Below are positions 58,780 through 64,000 of a stretch of DNA of 64,000 nt, piece after piece; the first letter of the stretch is position 1, and every line of letters starts with the position of its first letter. Made by a program: the position numbers and the translations under genes. Below the pieces are notes generated by a model, which was given only the letters and a program-made list of their open reading frames with translations, did no database searches and was not told the origin of the DNA. This DNA is from Palleronia rufa (GTDB lineage Bacteria > Pseudomonadota > Alphaproteobacteria > Rhodobacterales > Rhodobacteraceae), in contig NZ_JQEY01000007.1 in the NCBI RefSeq assembly GCF_000743715.1, positions 116,594 through 180,593 on the forward strand. The letters are read 5' to 3'.

Positions 58780-60111
58780 CTAGCCCAGATAGATCTGCCC
58801 CTTGGGATAGCGGACGCGCGGCGCCGCCTGGGTGGCCAGGAAGAAGCCCAGCACCAGCGGCCCGACCCGGCCCAGGAACATGATCACGATGATCACCGAC
58901 CGGCCCCAGCCTTCCAGCGTGCCGGTCGCGCCCATGGACAGGCCCACCGTGCCGAAGGCCGAGGCGACCTCGAACGACAGCACGAGAAACGACGAATCGT
59001 TGAAGATCGTCAGCAGGAACAGCCCGCTGAACACCAGGATGACCGATACCGTGGTCAGCGCCATGACCTTCTGCACCTCTTCGGTGCGGATCGCCCGGCC
59101 GAAGGCGCTGAGTTCCTTGCGGCGCTTGAAGAAGGCCAGAGTGGCAAGCACCAGCACCGCGGCGGTGGTCAGCTTGATCCCGCCCGCGGTGGAGGTCGAC
59201 CCGCCGCCGATCACCATCAGCGCCATGGTCATCAGCGCCGTGGAGTCCCGCATCGCCGTCGTGTTCACCGTGTTGAACCCCGCCGTGCGCGGCGTGACCG
59301 CCTGGAAGAACGCCGCCTGAAGCTTGCCCAGGGGACCGCCGTCCACCGCGCCCAGCGTGCCCGGATTGTTCCATTCCAGCGCCGCGAACCCCGCGAAGGC
59401 CGCGACGATCAGGACCGGCGTCCCGGCGAGCATCAGCTTGGAATGCAGCGCCAGCGGACGCCAGGCCCGCTTTTGCGCGACATCGGCCAGCACCACGAAC
59501 CCCAGCCCCGACACGATGAAAAGCCCCGGCACCGTCAACGTCACGATCGGATCCGTCGCGTAATCCGACAGGGAGTTGGAGAAGGTCGAGAAGCCGGCGT
59601 TGTTGAAGGCCGACACGGCATGGAACAATGCGTGCCACATACCCGTCGCCCAGCCGAAATCGGGCACGAAGACGATGGACAGAAGCACGAAGCCGATCAG
59701 CTCGCAGGCCAGCGCCAGCTTGAAGATCATCTGCACGAGCGCGATGAGATTGCTGAGCGAGGTCTGGTTCAGGTCCTCGCGCAGGACGATGCGCTGCGGG
59801 ATACCGAATGAGATGCCGAGCGCCGAGAGGAGCAGCGCGGCAAAGGTCATCAGCCCCAGACCGCCCATCTGCATCAGCACGATGAGGATCCCCTCTCCGG
59901 CCGTGGTGAAGGCCGCCGGGGTGTCGAGCACGATCAGCCCGGTCACGGTCACCGCCGAGGTGGAGGTGAAGATGGCGTCCGACCAGGTGATCGGCCCGGT
60001 ATGGGACAGGGGCAGCTTCAGCGCCGCCGCGCCGACCGCGATGAAGATCAGGTAGAACAGCGCCAGCATGCCCGGCGCCGGCAGCCTCTTCAGCCAGTTG
60101 CCGAAGTTCAT
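58780..60111 (-). CDS. ktrB: Potassium uptake protein, TrkH/KtrB family, membrane subunit
   Basis: The 443-residue membrane protein has four pore repeats; the filter glycines are visible in TSAVTVTGL, VSAFNNAGFS, TPRTAGFNT and SAFGTVGLS. It takes up K+ together with the regulatory subunit encoded just before it. The short form (no extra N-terminal helices) fits KtrB more than TrkH. It starts directly after the ktrA-like stop without a gap. Confidence 0.92.
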   Translation of the reverse strand: MNFGNWLKRLPAPGMLALFYLIFIAVGAAALKLPLSHTGPITWSDAIFTSTSAVTVTGLIVLDTPAAFTTAGEGILIVLMQMGGLGLMTFAALLLSALGISFGIPQRIVLREDLNQTSLSNLIALVQMIFKLALACELIGFVLLSIVFVPDFGWATGMWHALFHAVSAFNNAGFSTFSNSLSDYATDPIVTLTVPGLFIVSGLGFVVLADVAQKRAWRPLALHSKLMLAGTPVLIVAAFAGFAALEWNNPGTLGAVDGGPLGKLQAAFFQAVTPRTAGFNTVNTTAMRDSTALMTMALMVIGGGSTSTAGGIKLTTAAVLVLATLAFFKRRKELSAFGRAIRTEEVQKVMALTTVSVILVFSGLFLLTIFNDSSFLVLSFEVASAFGTVGLSMGATGTLEGWGRSVIIVIMFLGRVGPLVLGFFLATQAAPRVRYPKGQIYLG

Positions 60112-60771
60112 CTAGAGCGACGCCGTGAAGTCGCGCAGGTTGCTCCGGCGCCCGAGCAGGAGGAGCATGTCGTCCTCCTCCAGCTGGCAGGCCTCACCGT
60201 CGCGGCCGATGAAATGGGTGCCGCGCATGACCCCCAGGCCGCGGATGTCGAAACTTTCCAGGTCCAGGTCCGACAGATGCCGGCCGTTCAGATCGTCCGG
60301 GACGCGCATGTTGACGACGTGGAACGTGTTGCCCAGCGACACGTAATCGCGGATCAGCGGGTTGTGCAGCATCTGGGCGACCTGGTTGCCGACCATCTGC
60401 TCGGGGTGGACGACGCGCTCTGCGCCGATGCGCGTCAGGATTCGGTGGTGCGTCTTGGACACGGCCTTGGCCCAGATCTTGTCGATGCCCACCAGCGACA
60501 GGTTCATGGTCGCCAGAAGGCTCGCCTCGATGTTGCGGCCCAGCGACACGACGCCCACTTCGCACTCGTCCAGGCCCGCGTCGCGCAGCGCGGCTTCGGA
60601 CCGCGCATCGACGATCAGCGCCTGGTCGAGGACATCGGCGTGCTCCGATACCCGGTCCTCGTCCAGGTCGACGCCGATGACGTAATTCCCGAACCGCTTG
60701 AGTTCGGTCGCCACGGTCGAGCCGAAATTGCCCAGGCCGATGACGGCGAAGTTGGTAGGATGGGTGGGCAT
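60112..60771 (-). CDS. ktrA: Potassium uptake regulatory subunit, KtrA/TrkA family
   Basis: The 219-residue cytoplasmic protein has an RCK N-domain with the nucleotide-binding GLGNFGSTVATEL (GxGxxG), VIGVDLDEDRV, and an RCK C-domain (IRDYVSLGNTFHVVNMRVPDDLNGRHLSDLDL). It gates KtrB in response to ATP/ADP or NAD(H). It is directly upstream of, and abuts, ktrB on the minus strand, and is itself preceded by an SDR gene one base away, so these genes form one operon. Confidence 0.93.
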   Translation of the reverse strand: MPTHPTNFAVIGLGNFGSTVATELKRFGNYVIGVDLDEDRVSEHADVLDQALIVDARSEAALRDAGLDECEVGVVSLGRNIEASLLATMNLSLVGIDKIWAKAVSKTHHRILTRIGAERVVHPEQMVGNQVAQMLHNPLIRDYVSLGNTFHVVNMRVPDDLNGRHLSDLDLESFDIRGLGVMRGTHFIGRDGEACQLEEDDMLLLLGRRSNLRDFTASL

Positions 60772-60772
60772 G

Positions 60773-61624
60773 TCAGTCCTCTCGGGTCAGCAGGGCGGCA
60801 AGCCCTTCGCGGTAGCTAGGGTAGGCCAGCCGGACGTGCAGGTCACGCTTGATGCGACCGTTCCGCACACGCTTCGATTCGGCGTAGAAGCTGCGCGCCA
60901 TGGGACTGAGGTCCGCGGCGTCGAAGGCGATTTCGGGCGGGCGGGGCAGGCCCAGCAGGTCGGCGGCATGGGCGATGACCTCCTGCGGCGGGGCGGGGTC
61001 GTCGTCGCAGACGTTGTAGACGGCGCCCGGATCGGGCCGGTCGATGGAGGCCAGGCACACGGTGGCGATGTCCTCCACATGGATGCGGCTGAACACCTGT
61101 CCCGGCTTGACGATCCGCCGCGCGGTGCCGGCCCGGACCTTGGCGAAGGGGCCGCGGCCGGGGCCGTAGATCCCCGCCAGGCGGAAGATATGGAGCGGCA
61201 GGCCGGTGTGGCGGGCGATGTCCCGCCAACCGGTCTCGGCCCGGACCCGCGCTTCGCCGCGCGCGGTGGACGGGTTCGGAGGCGTGTCCTCGTCCACCCA
61301 GCCGCCGCCGTGGTCGCCGTAGACGCCGGTGGTGGACAGATACCCGAACCACGCCAGCCGCGTGGCGGCCAGGTCGTCGCCATGGGCCGTGAGCACGGGG
61401 TCGCCGTCGTCGCCCGGCGCGACGGAGTGCAGCACATGGCTGGCCCAGCGGATGTGGGGCGCAAGGTCGCTGCCGGGCCAGATCACCGGGGTGACGGCAG
61501 TGCCGGCGATGGCCCCGGCCCGGTCGGCCGACCGGGTGGTGCCGCGCACCTCCCATCCGCGGGCGATCAGCCGGGAGGCCAGCGCGCGGGCGGAATAGCC
61601 GTGGCCGATGGACAGCAGCCTCAT
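60773..61624 (-). CDS. SDR-family NAD-dependent epimerase-like protein (YeeZ-like)
   Basis: The 283-residue protein has an atypical SDR fold. The N-terminus LLSIGHGYSARALASRL is the nucleotide-binding glycine motif, FGYLSTTGVYGDHGGGWVDEDTPP the active-site region of YeeZ-like proteins, and FRLAGIYGPGRGPF follows. The substrate is unknown. Its start overlaps the DUF1810 gene by ATGA and its stop is one base from ktrA. Confidence 0.85.
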   Translation of the reverse strand: MRLLSIGHGYSARALASRLIARGWEVRGTTRSADRAGAIAGTAVTPVIWPGSDLAPHIRWASHVLHSVAPGDDGDPVLTAHGDDLAATRLAWFGYLSTTGVYGDHGGGWVDEDTPPNPSTARGEARVRAETGWRDIARHTGLPLHIFRLAGIYGPGRGPFAKVRAGTARRIVKPGQVFSRIHVEDIATVCLASIDRPDPGAVYNVCDDDPAPPQEVIAHAADLLGLPRPPEIAFDAADLSPMARSFYAESKRVRNGRIKRDLHVRLAYPSYREGLAALLTRED

Positions 61625-62052
61625 GGCGCGATCCGCTGCCGCGTGGCGCCGCAGGGCCGCCCGTCGAAGAAGAGCGCCAGCGTGCGGTCGAAGGCGTCCG
61701 GTGCATCGGGGCAGGCGGCGAAGAGCGTGGCCGAGGAGCGCAGCTTGGCCGCATCCACGGGGCCGAGGATGGTCGCGGCGGGCGTGCCCGCATGGCGGTG
61801 CAGCACCTCGTGCATCTCCGCCAGCCGGGGCCCGAGGACCGGGTGCGCCAGGTAGGCGCGCGCCTCCGCCGGCCCGGCGATGGCGTAGCGACGGGCCATG
61901 TCGGACCGCCCCAGCCCCGCGACCTGCGGGAACACGAACCACATCCAGTGGGTGCGCTTGGCCCCTGCGGCAATCTCGGCCCGCGCGCGGTCGTGGATGC
62001 CCTCCTGCGCGTCGAGGAACCGGCTGAGATCGAAGGGGTCTGCGTCTGTCAT
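61621..62052 (-). CDS. DUF1810 protein
   Basis: The 143-residue protein shows the DUF1810 pattern: PFDLSRFLDAQEGIHDRARAEIAAGAKRTHWMWFVFPQVAGLG, then ARAYLAHPVLGPRL and FFDGRPCGATRQR. This calpastatin-like fold is widespread in bacteria with no firm role. It is the first gene of the minus-strand run DUF1810-SDR-ktrA-ktrB. Confidence 0.9.
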   Translation of the reverse strand: MTDADPFDLSRFLDAQEGIHDRARAEIAAGAKRTHWMWFVFPQVAGLGRSDMARRYAIAGPAEARAYLAHPVLGPRLAEMHEVLHRHAGTPAATILGPVDAAKLRSSATLFAACPDAPDAFDRTLALFFDGRPCGATRQRIAP

Positions 62053-62693
62053 GGACGATGACGTGGCGCTGAGCCTTCGCGCGGCAAGGCGCCGGTCCGG
62101 CATCGGGCGCGCGCCGCCCTTCATCTTTCCCCAAATATACCGGCGGAGTCGCCGCAGGCGACGTGACCGCTTTCGACAGGTTTGCACCGCCCCGAAAAAA
62201 CGACAAGCAAAATCAATGGCCTGAAGATAGGCGTTTCGCTGGATTTGTCACATTGAGGCGGTGAGAGGGGGTTTCCCGCGCGCTGACGGTGCGAAAAGCC
62301 CAATGAACTCAATGGTCGTTCTTGCAAGGTGTGGGCGACGACCCCGCACCCGACGCATCATTTCGCGCGGTCAAGGAGCGTCGCGATTAGCGAAGATGCT
62401 TCCGTGAGGCGCTGCCGATCTCTGGTCAGTGAGGCGTCGGGATTTTCGAAGTCGGTATGGATCGAGCGCCGCGCTGCGTGGTGTGCCGTGTCGGAGCCAT
62501 CGTCCATCGTCTCCATCATGTCTGACGGAGCGGCGGCCGATACCATCCAGAATGCCGCGCTTGCGGGATCGAACGTTTCCTTGACTGCGAGGTCGTCTTC
62601 GCCGCGGTTTCACCGAACAGCCGTGTGGACCGAAAGGGCGCTACTCGGAACGCCTCTTTCTGGTGATTGCCCACCCCATCGGAGGTGCCGACT
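62053..62693. other. Boundary region before mobile DNA, with dispersed repeat copy 2
   Basis: This stretch holds the second copy of the TCTTTCCCCAA repeat (62119-62164), then DNA with no clear gene. A 62-codon minus-strand frame (62358-62546) has coding-like codon use but no ribosome-binding site or known family. The region marks the switch from core operon to mobile remnants. Confidence 0.5.
62119..62164. repeat. Dispersed repeat, copy 2 (TCTTTCCCCAA type)
   Basis: CTTCATCTTTCCCCAAATATACCGG followed by a GTCGCC/GGCGAC hairpin matches the repeat at 41468-41535, with a few substitutions and without the second GC hairpin. Confidence 0.7.
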
Positions 62694-62774
62694 GAGCTCC
62701 GCCTCGATAAGTCGGACAGTGACGCAAGCTGCGGTCTGACGTCTTCCGGTCCCCAGGAACGAGGAGATCGGGAC

Positions 62775-63178
62775 ATGTCGAAACGCGGGAACCACGATGC
62801 GGGCTTCAAGGCGCGCGTGGCGCTGGAAGCCGTTAGGGGCGAGCGCACCGTGTCGGAGCTGGCGGCGGAATACGGCGTTCATCCGACGATGATCCACCAG
62901 TGGAGCGAGACCTTGTCCGGCTGCCCATCGGGGCGCCATCGGTTCGAGCCCGACAGGCGACGGTCCGAGGACAATGGCGCGCGCTGCTCGAGGGGGCATC
63001 GGACATCTTCGAGCGCGGCGGGAAGAAGGCCGAGGTCGACGACGGGACGGTGCGGTCGCTGCACGCCAAGATCGGGTGAATGGGCGGGCAAACGCCATAG
63101 GTCCGAGAGAGCCCGCCCATGCCGTCGCCGACGATTTTCTTCACGAAAGCTCAAGCCCTGGACCGGCAAGTGAGGCGC
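62775..63178 (+). pseudogene. IS3-family transposase orfA, broken
   Basis: The start is intact: MSKRGNHDAGFKARVALEAV then TVSELAAEYGVHPTMIHQW, the helix-turn-helix of IS3 orfA. After TGG at 62902-62904 a 76-bp segment replaces two lysine codons, and the frame shifts. Homology resumes at 62981 (ALLEGASDIFERGGKKAEVDD...LHAKIG), is broken again by a palindromic segment at 63080-63120, and resumes to the natural end RKLKPWTGK. No functional product is possible. Confidence 0.8.
63080..63120. repeat. 41-bp palindromic insertion inside the IS3 remnant
   Basis: ATGGGCGGGC (63080-63089) and GCCCGCCCAT (63111-63120) are perfect 10-bp inverted repeats around 21 bases. The flanks (LHAKIG and AVADDFL codons) are neighbours in intact IS3 orfA, apart from a few codons, so this piece was inserted later. 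It looks like a tiny mobile or repair-generated palindrome. Confidence 0.65.
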
Positions 63179-63222
63179 GGGATGATCGAACGCACTCACC
63201 CCACGCTGCCGGTCGGGGCGCA

Positions 63223-63690
63223 ATGCCGCCAGGGGAAGCCGCGGTGCTCTACGGCGGCGGCCAGGCCGGAAAGGACGCGCCATGAGCATCGCCAAGCGGC
63301 AGATCGCGCTGCTGCATGTCGCGAAAGGCAAGCTCGACCTGTCGGAAGAGCACGACCGCGCGACCTTGGTCCACATGGCGGGTGTGACCAGATCCACGGC
63401 CCGACCAGGACGGGTTCGACGCGATCATGGGGGTCCTCGCGTGGATGGGGCTCCGGCCCCTGGCGAAGACCGGCCCGAACGGCGGCGACCGGCCCGGCAT
63501 GGCGCGCTTCGCGCAGCTCGAACCGATCCGCGTCCTGTGGGCCGAATGGACCAAGGGCGCGGGCACGGCGGACGGACTGAACACGTGGATCGAACGAACC
63601 TTCCACGCGTCGAGCCTGCGGTTCCTCACGAAGGGCCAGGGTCGGAAGGCAATCACGGCGCTCAAGGCGATGGAGGCCCGCGCGGCCTGA
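63223..63690 (+). pseudogene. gemA: Mu-like phage gemA (gp16, DUF1018) gene with a frameshift, plus tail of the preceding gene
   Basis: After the IS3 homology ends, a 20-codon tail (GGGQAGKDAP) ends in TGA overlapping the ATG at 63282. That ATG opens MSIAKRQIALLHVAKGKLDLSEEHDRATLVHMAGV, the N-terminus of GemA/DUF1018. The frame breaks near 63385-63410 by a one-base indel, and continues in another frame as DQDGFDAIMGVLAWMGLRPLA, LWAEWTKGAGTADGLNTWIERTF and LTKGQGRKAITALKAM, the normal DUF1018 C-terminus, to 63690. Intact GemA is a regulator of Mu-type phages. This is a prophage remnant. Confidence 0.75.
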
Positions 63691-63710
63691 GCGACGCACC
63701 TGCGAAGATG

Positions 63711-63750
63711 AAGGGCGGCGGTCGCGCGGGTCGCCGCCCTTCGGCGTTTT
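63711..63750 (+). terminator. Rho-independent terminator after the gemA remnant
   Basis: A perfect 10-bp stem AAGGGCGGCG/CGCCGCCCTT with an 11-base loop is followed by CGGCGTTTT. It lies 20 bases after the gemA stop. Confidence 0.75.
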
Positions 63751-63877
63751 CGCTAGACGCGCTGAGCGGCCCGATGAGCGCCATCTTCTCCATTCGGCCC
63801 CCCGGGTCCTGAAACCCGAGTTGGCCACACAGACCCCTTTAACTGGTATTAAATGGACGCGTTGCGTGCCGTTCCTC

Positions 63878-63912
63878 GGGGCCGATTGGCGTCTGCCGTT
63901 GAAATCGGCCCC
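63878..63912. repeat. 10-bp inverted repeat near the right edge
   Basis: GGGGCCGATT and AATCGGCCCC are perfect inverted copies with a 15-base spacer, followed by AAAAGGGGG. It could be the end of another mobile element or an operator. No gene is visible in the last 250 bases. Confidence 0.55.
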
Positions 63913-64000
63913 AAAAGGGGGTATTTCGAGGGTGACGCGCCTGAGCCAGTCGGAGCACCCGGTCGTGTGCCGGGAGGGATGCGTTCCGCCCCTCCAGGCG

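Larger units (their letters stand above)
62694..63229 (+). mobile_element. Decayed IS3-family insertion sequence, left part only
   Basis: The sequence from about 62694 reads as the left portion of an IS3 element: an AT-poor end, AGGAACGAGGAGA ribosome-binding site, orfA, and the first codons of orfB (RGMIERTHPTLPVGAQCR). Homology stops near 63229, so the right end and nearly all of orfB are lost. Two short foreign segments interrupt orfA (62905-62980 and about 63080-63120). Confidence 0.7.

Noticed and set aside
62358..62546. A 62-codon minus-strand frame with coding-like codons
   Set aside because: It has no ribosome-binding site, no family match by eye, and lies in a region of mobile debris.
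62930..62965. A T-arm-like stretch (TCGG-TTCGAGC-CCGA) inside the 76-bp segment in the IS3 remnant, considered as a tRNA piece
   Set aside because: No acceptor strand with CCA and no anticodon arm can be drawn around it; the match is short enough to be chance.

Overview
The window is high-GC DNA from an alphaproteobacterium, most likely a member of the Rhodobacteraceae (Rhodobacter/Roseobacter group). This rests on the gene neighbourhoods (glyQ-small membrane protein-glyS, folB-folP-glmM, ilvE-petP-petR-deacetylase-xseB-ispA-dxs, serB/serC-serA, dapE/dapD), a class I lysyl-tRNA synthetase, an aa3-type oxidase subunit I next to a DUF2244 gene, and short GC-rich hairpin repeats of a kind common in this family. 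Most of the window is core chromosome. Genes are tightly packed, often with ATGA or GTGA stop/start overlaps.

Layout. 1-165: the last codons of an ion channel. 637-6726: glycyl-tRNA synthetase alpha and beta subunits with a small membrane protein between them, then pyruvate phosphate dikinase. 6877-10943: a SleB-type cell-wall hydrolase, then folB, folP and glmM. 10951-19603: an EamA permease, ilvC with two divergent Lrp/AsnC regulators, a class V aminotransferase, a UbiH-type hydroxylase, a GntR regulator and a membrane glycosyltransferase. 19695-27461: carA, a GatB/YqeY protein, DUF2244, ctaD, nadD, a PBP4-type peptidase and two small conserved genes. 27575-29641: class I lysK and a DUF4864 protein. 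29804-33248 is accessory: a 762-residue beta-helix spike-like protein, a complete IS481-type element, and a 3-prime tRNA fragment fused to the end of the element. 33335-43658: an EamA permease, nicotinamidase, RNase R, GNAT, dapE, dapD, LOG family, rlmN, an IalB protein and several small genes. 43832-48719: asparaginase, serB, serC and serA. 48889-50975: an EamA permease, a 64-residue basic protein and a two-gene HEPN-like module. 50979-58035: ilvE, petP-petR, a deacetylase-family hydrolase, xseB, ispA, DUF2270 and dxs. 58187-62052: a peroxiredoxin-fold protein without its peroxidatic cysteine, a Ktr/Trk potassium uptake pair, an SDR-family protein and DUF1810. 62053-64000 is decayed mobile DNA: an IS3 remnant interrupted by two short insertions, joined to a frameshifted Mu-like gemA gene.

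How the genes work together. Serine biosynthesis is complete here (serA, serC, serB), with a hairpin-containing leader before serC. Lysine/diaminopimelate synthesis contributes dapD and dapE. Branched-chain amino-acid metabolism contributes ilvC and ilvE, with two Lrp-type regulators beside ilvC. Isoprenoid supply contributes dxs and ispA in one run with the orphan regulators petP and petR, which in Rhodobacter control respiratory cytochrome genes.

The stretches that core metabolism does not explain are the HEPN-like pair (50243-50975), the cysteine-less peroxiredoxin with a strong dyad upstream (58091-58753), the spike-like protein beside the IS481/tRNA junction (29744-33248), the glycosyltransferase with an apparent GspE-N/MshEN-like N-terminus (17888-19603), and the mosaic of remnants at the right edge.
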